Assembly (NCBI GenBank): GCA_017746715.1
Contig: JAGHZQ010000065.1
Span: 186,001 to 250,000 of the forward strand
From: Cyanobacteria bacterium SBLK
GTDB taxonomy: Bacteria; Cyanobacteriota; Cyanobacteriia; Cyanobacteriales; Spirulinaceae
Length of the DNA stretch: 64,000 nucleotides
Direction of reading: 5' to 3'
The first letter of the stretch is position 1, and each line of letters starts with the position of its first letter. Below, one piece after another: positions 1 to 7,714 of the stretch. The notes beneath the pieces were generated by a model. That model had not been told where the DNA came from and ran no database searches. It was given only the letters and a program-made list of their open reading frames with translations. The translations under genes were made by a program, and so were the position numbers.

Positions 1-176
1 GCATCACCAAAATTCGAGGGCAATGGTTAGAATGGGAATCAAGGCAGTGTATGGCAATTTTCCATCCCGCTTACTTGCTCCGCAATGCCTCCCGAGAAAA
101 AGGACAGCCTAAATGGTTGATGTGGCAGGATATTCAAGCGGTACGGGCAAAATTAGACCAATTGCGTGCCGAATAG
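1..176 (+). CDS. Uracil-DNA glycosylase family 4, C-terminal end (partial)
   Basis: Reading from base 3, the frame is open from the window edge to a TAG at 174-176, giving the last 57 residues of a protein. The segment contains FHPAYLLRNASREKG, the His-Pro motif and following helix of family-4 (Fe-S) uracil-DNA glycosylases. Next comes the KWLMWQDIQAVR tail I recognise from cyanobacterial members. These enzymes excise uracil from DNA in base excision repair. The Fe-S cysteines and the catalytic N-terminal motif lie outside the window, so only the C-terminal identity is supported. Confidence 0.75.
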   Translation, partial: ITKIRGQWLEWESRQCMAIFHPAYLLRNASREKGQPKWLMWQDIQAVRAKLDQLRAE

Positions 177-218
177 CCGTATTTTCAATCGCAAGCGTTT
201 TGCGATCGGGGTGACATC

Positions 219-953
219 ATGCTAGATAAACTTCCTCCGGAAGCGAGAACTTGGGCAGAAAAATTACATTGGAAAGAACGACGTTATTTACTCTCTCTGT
301 GTCACCTTCTGTGTGCGGAAGCTCCCGAAACTCAAGCACAATTTTTAGATCAATATACGGCAGATGGTTTAATTGCGAGAATCATTCAAGATTATGAAAC
401 GCAAACGAAAATAAAAAATCATTTCCGGAGTTTTCATATTGCCACGGAACTCAATCCGCAAACCTTAAGGAAATATATCAAGCAATTTTATATTCATTCC
501 GCTCAAGACGTGCGTCGAGAACCAGCAAAATATTTAGAATCTGCATTGCGTCTCGTGACCAGTCCGGAAGAAAAAAATTACGTTCTCAACTACATTTTAG
601 GCTTTGAATTGATTAAATTAATCTTTAAAATGAGTTGGTTGCAACAAGAACGATTTTATTCATTGCAACACAATCAAGAAGAGTTTTATAATACTTATAT
701 CAAACCTATCAAATACGCCCACAAATTGAATGGTATTGTCAATCCTAAAGATTCCAATCTCTTTTTTGCCCAGCGCAATTATTTCGTGCAAAAACCCAAT
801 CTAAGCGATCGCAAAACCATTGAGTTAGTGATGGTAACTTTTACGACAGACGCGGTGAGTAATTTAGGTTTTTCCATCGTTCGCAATATTCGTCCGGTTC
901 CTTTTGATTACGATTATATTTATCAACCGGAAGAAGAACGTATTTTTTGTTGA
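219..953 (+). CDS. Conserved cyanobacterial protein of unknown function
   Basis: The protein has 244 residues, no signal peptide and no convincing membrane helix. The start is ATG with a GGGGTG Shine-Dalgarno-like stretch about 6 bases upstream. The text (MLDKLPPEARTWAEKLHWKERRY and a later block YLESALRLVTSPEEKNYVLNYILG, here in pieces) looks like a well-conserved cyanobacterial family. I recall homologues carrying doubtful functional names, and I see no catalytic motif that supports any of them. It is aromatic-rich and predicted mainly helical, followed by a strand-rich end. It lies 42 bases after the uracil-DNA glycosylase stop on the same strand, so co-transcription is possible. Function unknown. 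Confidence 0.7.
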   Translation: MLDKLPPEARTWAEKLHWKERRYLLSLCHLLCAEAPETQAQFLDQYTADGLIARIIQDYETQTKIKNHFRSFHIATELNPQTLRKYIKQFYIHSAQDVRREPAKYLESALRLVTSPEEKNYVLNYILGFELIKLIFKMSWLQQERFYSLQHNQEEFYNTYIKPIKYAHKLNGIVNPKDSNLFFAQRNYFVQKPNLSDRKTIELVMVTFTTDAVSNLGFSIVRNIRPVPFDYDYIYQPEEERIFC

Positions 954-1066
954 ATTTGTTATTGGTTATTGGTTTGTTTCTCACCTATTTCCCCACTTCT
1001 CAATGGAAAAATCGAAAAAATGCGATCGCTTCTCAAGGGCATAAATTATTGCTGAAATCGCTATCT

Positions 1067-3076
1067 TTAAGAATACGATTGAATCTCGTCAACCATCTCT
1101 TTGTAAATACAGTAAGCCGTCTCTGGTAAACCGCACTGAATAGCATTGACTGCCGGAAGAATATACTTAACAAGAGTCTGCTGCCAAATTGCAGAACGAT
1201 TAGGAAGGAGATTGATTTTCTTAACAATGCTAGGCGCTAGATCGTAATATAACTCAATCTCCTTTTGTCCTCCCGGACGTTTAGCTAGATAATTATCTCG
1301 GTACTCTCTTAAAATCTGGAGTAATTCACAATCATCTCCTAACCCAGTAGAAATACAAACGGCAGTTGTGATATAACACCAGTCACCACCACCATCATCT
1401 CCACCACCTTCAGATCGATCTCCTCTATCAGAATCTTCATTACTGTCAGAGTTATTATTTGTACTATCACTAGTTTCATTAACTTGCATTTCTGTCGTTT
1501 TATCAGTTTCCTTCCGGTTTGATTCATGATTTTGATTTAAGTCTCTATTTTCTTCTGTTCTGTCAAGTCGATCCGAACCTTGATGATTAGAATTATCAAG
1601 ATCGAAGTCATACAAATCAATATCTAAGCCAAGATGAAAATCGTTTTGATAATCTTTTGTTCCTTCGTATGAGTCATTAAGGCCTAATCCATACCGATCG
1701 CTACCCCAGGCCCCTAGAAAATCTTTTTCAAATTTTTCTCTTTCAGCCATAACTTCAGCAAATTCTTCACCTTTTCTATCAGCAATGATATCTGGATGAC
1801 TCCATCCTTCTCGATCGTAAATTCCAAGATTAGGAAGAGGTAAAGAAAGTTGTAACAAATATCTTTCATTGGGAATTTTAGAATTCCATACTCCAGTTAT
1901 ACCTTCAACTATGTCTCTTGTCGAGAAAGATAATTCGAAGCCAATAGATAAATCTGTATATATCTTCTCTACTTGATCCCAAGCCTCTTTCCCATACGTA
2001 AATATTTCTGGAGCTAGAAAACCATTAGATTTATACTGAAGTTTGGCAGTAAAAGTAAAGTGCATAAATTTATCCCATCCACTGGGGTTATCAGTTCCTA
2101 CATTTGATGTGTAAGCTTCTACGAGTTGGGAACGCTGAGTTTTAAAGTTTTTACCCAAAGACAAATTAGTTAAAATATGATCCTCACCCACAGCTAAATG
2201 ATTTAATAAGTCGAAAGAATAGCCATAATCGTTATTAGTCAATGATAAAGATTTTTCAAACAAATTCTTAGCAAAGGTCTCATAGTAATTTCTAGGAAAT
2301 TTTTTTTGACTATAGGCCATTGAATCTCTCTTTATTTGTGTAATTCCCTCTTGAACTAGTCTTTTTCCAATTTCTCTCTCAGATAGGTTGTTCGGAAGAC
2401 TATAAGATTGTCTAAGTTGAGCAAAACTAAATGGTATTGAATGTTGTTTTTCAGATCGATTTTCTTGCAGACTTTTAGAAGTCCGATCTTTTCTTTCATA
2501 TCGATTTTCTTGAAGATTGTTAATAATGTCAGGAACGATCTGCTCAAATTCCTGAGTTAAGTCTCGTTTTTCAGATCGACTTTCTTGAGTCAATCTGAAA
2601 CTCTGATTTTTATTCATTTCAGCAACTATTAGATCGATCTCCTCAGTTAGAGATTTTTTTTCTACTCTATTATCTTTGGTTTTGATAAGATTCTGGTTTT
2701 TATTCATTTTAGCAACTATGTGCTCAATATCTTGAGTTAAAGTTTGCCTTTCAATTCTATTATTTTTATTATTAACAAAATTTCTAATATTTCTAGAGTC
2801 TATCTCTTTTCTAGTAGATACCTCCATAGGAGCTAGAGTTTGGGGGTTTATAGGACTTGTTATTCTAGTTGTATTACCCGAATCTTGATTAAGATTATAG
2901 ATTGGACTTGACTCACTGAGGCTAAGTGCCCGAACAAATACTGAGTTTTGCTCAAGAATTAATTTTTCCAAAGAATTGTTAGAGTTGAGCTTTTCAGGAC
3001 GATTTTCTAATTTTGGCATTTTTTTGATTAACCTAACGAAAAAGTCAGTTTTGTCTGGTTTTATATAGACTTTCAA
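1067..3076 (-). CDS. CFI-box-CTERM domain protein with tandem N-terminal repeats
   Basis: This is a protein of about 669 residues and the last gene of a six-gene minus-strand operon. Residues about 90-215 hold three degenerate repeats of roughly 37 residues (core pattern: R-x-E-K, then LT-E-E-I, IVAEMNKNQ) that look helical. A globular middle follows, then an acidic Asp/Asn/Ser-rich linker ending in GGGDDGGGDW. The C-terminus begins CYITTAVC and continues with GLGDDC, LREYRDNYL and YYDLAP, the signature of the CFI-box-CTERM domain, a proposed C-terminal sorting or processing module found at the ends of otherwise unrelated bacterial proteins. There is no N-terminal signal peptide. The start is uncertain: codon 1 at 3076 is TTG, and an ATG lies at 3019. 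AT-rich and without HIP1, unlike its surroundings. Function unknown. Confidence 0.65.
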   Translation of the reverse strand: MKVYIKPDKTDFFVRLIKKMPKLENRPEKLNSNNSLEKLILEQNSVFVRALSLSESSPIYNLNQDSGNTTRITSPINPQTLAPMEVSTRKEIDSRNIRNFVNNKNNRIERQTLTQDIEHIVAKMNKNQNLIKTKDNRVEKKSLTEEIDLIVAEMNKNQSFRLTQESRSEKRDLTQEFEQIVPDIINNLQENRYERKDRTSKSLQENRSEKQHSIPFSFAQLRQSYSLPNNLSEREIGKRLVQEGITQIKRDSMAYSQKKFPRNYYETFAKNLFEKSLSLTNNDYGYSFDLLNHLAVGEDHILTNLSLGKNFKTQRSQLVEAYTSNVGTDNPSGWDKFMHFTFTAKLQYKSNGFLAPEIFTYGKEAWDQVEKIYTDLSIGFELSFSTRDIVEGITGVWNSKIPNERYLLQLSLPLPNLGIYDREGWSHPDIIADRKGEEFAEVMAEREKFEKDFLGAWGSDRYGLGLNDSYEGTKDYQNDFHLGLDIDLYDFDLDNSNHQGSDRLDRTEENRDLNQNHESNRKETDKTTEMQVNETSDSTNNNSDSNEDSDRGDRSEGGGDDGGGDWCYITTAVCISTGLGDDCELLQILREYRDNYLAKRPGGQKEIELYYDLAPSIVKKINLLPNRSAIWQQTLVKYILPAVNAIQCGLPETAYCIYKEMVDEIQSYS

Positions 3077-3093
3077 TCTACTAGAAAATTAGC

Positions 3094-4062
3094 TCAACGA
3101 AGGGAGTTTCGCTGAGAATAACCTCTATTCTGAGTACCCAGCGAACTGTATTTTGTTGCTTCAGTCATATCATGTAAAACTAATGGATAAGATAGATTAA
3201 AAGTTATCTTAGAACTCCAAAACGATCTATTCAATCCTCCTGCAACTAAAGAGCTTGGGATTACAAGGCGTATGGAATAATTAACTTCTATTCCTGAATT
3301 AGTATTGCGAATTTCATGAGAGCCTTTAAGCGATCCCCGAGAGACCAGTATTTCTTCAGTTGAACCAATTACTTGCTTTAACTGAATAAAATCCCTTGAA
3401 GTACCAGCAATATCCCATTGAACGACTAGAGAGAAAGTAATTGAACTGGCAAAAGGAAGGTCAAGGACTGGCGGTGTTGAAGGTCGTGTAATCGTGACGA
3501 AACTCGGAGACCAAAAAGATTCATTATCGGTGGATTCATCACGCGCTCTGACTTCAATCTCATACCTATTATTGGGCTGTAAACCTTCAATCTTGAAGCC
3601 GGAATTTAAGCGCACTTCCCCTGAATTTAAACGAAAATCATACTTGTATTGACTTCCAACAGAATCAAAAGCCAAGAAAAGAAAGTTTGGTCCACGAGAT
3701 GAGATTTCACCAGATGGTAGAGTAGCTGTGCTTAAAAGCTCGGGTGCAGTAGTAGGTCTTGGTGGACGTGTCCGTACATCAAGTGCTGTGGAGAAACTAG
3801 AAGCACCTTCATTATTAATAGCTCGAATTGATACTTGGTACAGAGTGTTTTCAGTTAAACCACCAAAAGAAGCATTTGGATTTACATTAGCTCTAATCTC
3901 AATCGTATCCACCGCAGTATTAACAAATCTAATGTCATAAGCATCCACTTCACTCGATAAAGTCCAAGTTAATCGTAATCTGTCTGAACCACGAGATTGT
4001 TCTGCTGACGTTGTGGAATCAGTAAATAACTCAGGTGCAGCAGGTATTGTGGGAACAGGCAT
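3094..4062 (-). CDS. Fibronectin type III-like repeat protein
   Basis: About 322 residues. It contains at least two FN3-like domains: residues about 25-100 (LRLTWTLSSEVDAYDIRF, TLYQVSIRAINNEG) and about 110-200 (NNRYEIEVRARDES). A third beta-rich block runs from about 205 to 290. FN3 domains are adhesion and spacer modules, and no enzymatic motif is present. I chose the ATG at 4062 because GGAGG lies 7 bases before it; an in-frame ATG at 4080 overlaps the stop of the preceding gene as TAATG. There is no signal peptide, so if it is secreted the route is not classical. It is a member of the six-gene operon, and its role there is unknown. It could be a tail-fibre-like or binding subunit. Confidence 0.6.
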   Translation of the reverse strand: MPVPTIPAAPELFTDSTTSAEQSRGSDRLRLTWTLSSEVDAYDIRFVNTAVDTIEIRANVNPNASFGGLTENTLYQVSIRAINNEGASSFSTALDVRTRPPRPTTAPELLSTATLPSGEISSRGPNFLFLAFDSVGSQYKYDFRLNSGEVRLNSGFKIEGLQPNNRYEIEVRARDESTDNESFWSPSFVTITRPSTPPVLDLPFASSITFSLVVQWDIAGTSRDFIQLKQVIGSTEEILVSRGSLKGSHEIRNTNSGIEVNYSIRLVIPSSLVAGGLNRSFWSSKITFNLSYPLVLHDMTEATKYSSLGTQNRGYSQRNSLR

Positions 4063-4079
4063 ACACAATCCTCCATACA

Positions 4080-5462
4080 TTAATGACTAGAAAATTCAAC
4101 TGTCACATTATCCTTATCAAATTGATAGTTAATTGGCAAAATTGTCTTACCATTATCATCTTTAGGGTTCTTTCCTTGAAGTATTACATCCCACACATCA
4201 TTGTCTGAATTGTGCCCTCGTATCGATACAACTTTAAAATCTTTAATCTCAAACTCTTTACCACTTTCAAATAGGTCGTTCGTTTTAATTATCGCTGTAT
4301 CTCCGATACGCAGTGAACCTCTGTGATTGATTAAACCCACCAAAAGAAGTTTTTCATCATCCTCAATTCTGAGTACGGGCTCGCCGATTTCTACACTTTC
4401 TCCAACATCTTTATATACAGCAGTGACCACGCCTTTAAAAGGTGGTAAAAGAAAAGTTCTAATAAGTGCAATTTGATATTTTCTGACCTCTCGATCTAAT
4501 CCTCCTAACTCATTATTCCAAATATTCGTCAAGTCATCGACTCGAAAAGCATAGAGAGAATCCGTTAATTCTTGTTGCATTAATTCTACTTGTACTCTGC
4601 TATTTCGAATAGTATTGGTCAGTTTCGGGTGTAGGAATTCAGAATAATGATTGTAGCTAGATTGGTCGAGCTTTGTTCCTTCACCCGCAGGATATATTGT
4701 AGAGACCTCTTGGCTTGGATGGCCATTTTCTATTGCATTATTATCGGCTTTTCTTTGTTCGGACTTAACTTCTTTAGCTATCAATTTTTCCTTCACATTT
4801 CCATCCTTGTCTTGAACCTCAGTTTCATGTTGTGGTGTCACTAAGGTAATCGGATTAATTTTTGTCTTAGCAGTAATTATATTATCGGCAGAATAATTAT
4901 TTGTATTGTCAGTCTTTGTAAGCTGCTTTTTGACAACCCCAGAACGATCTATGTTATCTTCCTGAGCATCCAAATAAGCGGTATCAAGAGCATCATGTCG
5001 GCTCTGAGAAGAAGTTCTAATCCTATCTATATGCCATAGTTTACTACCAGAAGTTCTAGAGCCTAATGAATCTTCTCCAGAAGGAAATAGCCTTCTTATT
5101 GCTTGCAATCTTCGATTATTATGCTTATATCGCTCTAGAAATGCTTTTTGCCTTTGCAAAATCATTTGATCTAAGCTAGTTTTAGCTGTTTCATTGTAAA
5201 TTTCAAATAATGAACTATTTAATAGTTTTGTGTTAATTTCCTCCGAATCGTTTTCTATTTTACCTTCAGCATTGACCTTAGACAATACTTTCAATATTCC
5301 TATCTGTAAATCAAAATCTGTCCCATCAACATTTAATTTAGATTTATTCACGGACTTACCTAGATAAGCATTATCACTGCGCCTAAACAAAATGCCAGGT
5401 AGATGAAAAGCCAACTCAGCCGAACGTAAGGGTCTAACTTGTAGAGAATAAATTTTTGCCAT
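4080..5462 (-). CDS. HlyD/biotinyl-lipoyl-like protein lacking a membrane anchor
   Basis: 460 residues, starting at an ATG with GAGG 6 bases upstream. Residues about 320-400 combine a helical stretch with a lipoyl/HlyD-like beta unit: PPFKGVVTAVYKDVGESVEI followed by GEPVLRIED, then a barrel-like segment (GDTAIIKTND). This is the arrangement of membrane-fusion proteins of type I secretion, but the usual N-terminal transmembrane helix is absent. The first 300 residues are hydrophilic and Lys/Asn/Asp-rich, with no recognised domain. No ABC transporter or TolC-like gene is nearby, so an ordinary exporter role is not supported. It could be a structural adaptor. It belongs to the six-gene operon, and its stop overlaps the region just upstream of the FN3 gene. 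Confidence 0.6.
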   Translation of the reverse strand: MAKIYSLQVRPLRSAELAFHLPGILFRRSDNAYLGKSVNKSKLNVDGTDFDLQIGILKVLSKVNAEGKIENDSEEINTKLLNSSLFEIYNETAKTSLDQMILQRQKAFLERYKHNNRRLQAIRRLFPSGEDSLGSRTSGSKLWHIDRIRTSSQSRHDALDTAYLDAQEDNIDRSGVVKKQLTKTDNTNNYSADNIITAKTKINPITLVTPQHETEVQDKDGNVKEKLIAKEVKSEQRKADNNAIENGHPSQEVSTIYPAGEGTKLDQSSYNHYSEFLHPKLTNTIRNSRVQVELMQQELTDSLYAFRVDDLTNIWNNELGGLDREVRKYQIALIRTFLLPPFKGVVTAVYKDVGESVEIGEPVLRIEDDEKLLLVGLINHRGSLRIGDTAIIKTNDLFESGKEFEIKDFKVVSIRGHNSDNDVWDVILQGKNPKDDNGKTILPINYQFDKDNVTVEFSSH

Positions 5463-5560
5463 AGCTACCTCAAATATAACTCATTAAGGACATCATTCAT
5501 TTGGTTTCATCAGGGAAAACATTTTTAGACAGAACGGTATCACTGCTAGTTTTCCTCCTA

Positions 5561-5899
5561 TTAGCTACTATCACCTAACTTGATCTGAGTATTGTTTGCA
5601 ACACTATCAATTACACATTCCACTCTTGAGTCTTTGCTTTCCTCACACTCTGCGATGATTCCAGTAACATTATTCAATGGAATCACCATGACCTCACCTA
5701 CTTCAAGAGTGCCTATTTCTTCTCTCTCACTAGCACCAGTCTGAGTAACAATCTTAATTGACTCACCCAGTTCGGGGACTCGCACGATCAGATATAGTTG
5801 CGATAGCAATGCTGTTTTTATACCTTTACCACCCCACAAATAAGTTTTGCTTTCGGGCTTTGAAGGTCTGTTTTTAACTTTAACACTGTATTGGTACAT
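5561..5899 (-). CDS. Small beta-rich protein of unknown function
   Basis: 112 residues with no signal peptide, membrane segment or cysteine pair that suggests an enzyme. The alternating hydrophobic pattern (TALLSQLYLIVRVPELG, GTLEVGEVMVIPL) suggests an all-beta fold. It lies 98 bases upstream of the HlyD-like gene and 36 bases downstream of the 313-residue gene on the same strand, consistent with one transcript. I do not recognise the family. Confidence 0.5.
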   Translation of the reverse strand: MYQYSVKVKNRPSKPESKTYLWGGKGIKTALLSQLYLIVRVPELGESIKIVTQTGASEREEIGTLEVGEVMVIPLNNVTGIIAECEESKDSRVECVIDSVANNTQIKLGDSS

Positions 5900-5935
5900 A
5901 AAAAATTTCCAAATTACTCCTTTTAAACCTTAAAC

Positions 5936-6877
5936 TTACTGCGGTAAGCTGACGAGTTTTGCAATCGATCGACCGGCCCAATCCCAGTTAGCATTATGAG
6001 ACGAAGCAAGAGCATCAAGTACTTCAGGGAAAGTAACCATGTCAGGGAAACTCAAAAACGTTTGATGATTGCCCATTGATGCGGGGAAAGTCACTGAAAT
6101 TCCCCATGTCTTCAGAATTTTCTGAGCTACAGAGGACAGATCGGGAGTGCCATCTAGCTGAAACATTTTTGGTTGTAAAGCTTTCTCCAAAGTACGCAAG
6201 GATACTGGCGAGCTATTTATTGGAAGACTCGCTCTCTTATTAATGCGAAGACTCGCTCGAATCTTAGGATCTCGACTGCTGACTGGAGAAAACTTTGCTA
6301 ATGAAGGACGAATTGTAAATCCTGCCGAAAAAATAATTGGAAATAAAATTTCGTCGGCAAAAGAGGGGAGTTCTATATTGAAGTCTGGATCTTCCTCGTT
6401 AAAGGGGATGAACGGAAAATCTAAGTTTTTTTCATTGCGAACCTCTTGTGAATACTCAAATTTAATTGGCAATACCTCGTAGCTCTTACTTACTTCTCGA
6501 TCTTTCTCATCTTTGTAAGTAAACGTGTATTTGTAGAAATCGTCTAAAAAATTTCCCTTCTTCTCAAAAAAGGTACTGATAATATCCGGTAATGTTTTGG
6601 ACTCTTTGAGGTGATTTATTAGTTTAGAACTAACTGGTATCTCTAAGACTTTTAGGATTTCATTTTCGGAAAATGAGGTGTGAGTATTTTGATTATCTGC
6701 CAAATTCAGAATGATTGTTCTCGGCCATTGTACGGAGCTAAACCATCTACGCGGGAATTCTTTTATGGTTTTCGACTCCCCTTCTACAAGCTTTCCAAAA
6801 ACAATTTTATCCAGATATTCATCTGAGCCGCCTTTCATTAAGTATAAACAATCAGATGTAAGTTTGAGCCAACTCAT
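5936..6877 (-). CDS. Unknown operon protein with STN-like C-terminus
   Basis: 313 residues. The last 75 residues (QLDGTPDLSSVAQKIL, then GISVTFP, a conserved hydrophobic strand, and FPEVLDALASSHNANWDWAG) follow the pattern of STN-type domains found at the N-termini of secretins and TonB receptors: helix, strand, then a helix of the type EVLDALxxxxxxxW. This is a resemblance, not a firm match. The first 150 residues are unfamiliar and Lys/Glu/Phe-rich. A GGGAG lies 11 bases before the ATG. Second gene of the accessory operon. There is no signal peptide, so a secretin-like periplasmic location is doubtful. Confidence 0.5.
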   Translation of the reverse strand: MSWLKLTSDCLYLMKGGSDEYLDKIVFGKLVEGESKTIKEFPRRWFSSVQWPRTIILNLADNQNTHTSFSENEILKVLEIPVSSKLINHLKESKTLPDIISTFFEKKGNFLDDFYKYTFTYKDEKDREVSKSYEVLPIKFEYSQEVRNEKNLDFPFIPFNEEDPDFNIELPSFADEILFPIIFSAGFTIRPSLAKFSPVSSRDPKIRASLRINKRASLPINSSPVSLRTLEKALQPKMFQLDGTPDLSSVAQKILKTWGISVTFPASMGNHQTFLSFPDMVTFPEVLDALASSHNANWDWAGRSIAKLVSLPQ

Positions 6878-6947
6878 ATTTTCATTTTCTCCCTTACTGT
6901 AAATCTTTAACTAGGTATCTAACATATATCTATTTCCGTGTCTGCTC

Positions 6948-7157
6948 TTAAGAATTTGCTTGCAATGTTATAATTGCCGACCCACTAAAATTCTGAATCT
7001 TCTTTTGCACTTGAACCCCGAAGTCAGCTTCAAAATTAGATTTTTCAGGAATATCAGATCTTTCTTGTAGGACCACAGTCACTGGATGATTATCTTCTGG
7101 ATCTGACATAAAGGTTAGGGTTTTCTGTACCAAGTCAAGAATAATTTGAGATTTCAT
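6948..7157 (-). CDS. Short unknown protein heading the accessory operon
   Basis: 69 residues from the ATG at 7157, which has GGAG 7 bases upstream. The frame stays open to an ATG at 7247, but that 30-residue extension is Arg-rich and has no ribosome site. The protein starts MKSQIILDLVQKTLTFM and ends with a beta-like stretch (VQKKIQNFSGSAIITLQANS). No known domain. It is the first gene before 313-112-HlyD-FN3-CFI, so it may be a small regulator, chaperone or structural subunit; nothing in the sequence decides. Confidence 0.45.
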   Translation of the reverse strand: MKSQIILDLVQKTLTFMSDPEDNHPVTVVLQERSDIPEKSNFEADFGVQVQKKIQNFSGSAIITLQANS

Positions 7158-7247
7158 CATTTTTCTCCATCTTCTAACGGTTGTCATCATAGGAGTGAAA
7201 CCATCTTGCGGACGAAGCACGTACCTCACCCTGCGTATTCGCTGCAT

Positions 7248-7714
7248 GATATTGCTAGAATCATAATCTACAACTGGCTAGGATTTGATCTTTCAACGCC
7301 AATCGACACATAACTTTACGAAGTTCCTCTCTCTAGACAAAACAGGACGACTGCTCCGAAAAAGGAGTGCGAGAACTTTGGCAGTCATTACCCAACATCT
7401 ATGGTCAACGTGTGGTTGCTTACACGGATTTTTGGCGTGCCTATAGTTTATAAGTACGAAAACCATACCAGATCGGGGTTTTCGGAGTTTTTTGACTAAA
7501 AAAAAGTCTAAGATTTTGCCCTCAGTCACCCAAAACCCTTGCATTTTCGGGAAAAATCTCTTACTACAAAACAGTAGGTAAAAGTTGCGATCGCCCGAGC
7601 TATAGAAAAACACCGCAGACTCGGAGAATCGATTAGTCTTTGATAAGATGAGAAAGTGTCACCTTAACTGCAGATCGAATTCCACCCTTGAATTCAGAGA
7701 GGATAGAATAAGTT
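7248..7714. other. Gap between accessory operon and taxis kinase gene
   Basis: 467 bases with no complete gene. It must hold the promoter of the minus-strand accessory operon and the end of the kinase transcript, but I see no clear promoter or intrinsic terminator. It contains the IS1-type transposase fragment listed separately and one HIP1 site at 7587-7594. A minus-strand 106-codon frame here is random-looking (Arg/Phe/Lys-rich) and overlaps the transposase remnant. Confidence 0.5.
7346..7453 (+). pseudogene. IS1-family transposase fragment (InsB C-terminal part)
   Basis: The plus-strand frame from 7346 to the TAA at 7451-7453 gives about 35 codons. It reads DDCSEKGVRELWQSLP followed by YGQRVVAYTDFWRAYS. 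In IS1-type transposases the same order is GDRSEKGA, LWxSLP and YTDFWxAY, around the catalytic DDE region. Neither the rest of the gene nor terminal inverted repeats are recognisable. It is a degenerate relic at the edge of the accessory operon, consistent with past insertion activity there. Confidence 0.5.

Noticed and set aside
947..1129. 60-codon plus-strand frame after the 244-residue gene
   Set aside because: Starts at TTG, has no ribosome site and overlaps the 3' end of the CFI-box gene on the other strand.
1067..7157. Prophage or contractile injection system
   Set aside because: FN3 and HlyD-like domains raised the idea, but no sheath, tube, baseplate, capsid or AAA+ gene is present.
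7293..7613. 106-codon minus-strand frame
   Set aside because: Random-looking Arg/Phe/Lys-rich text antisense to the IS1 relic; no ribosome site.
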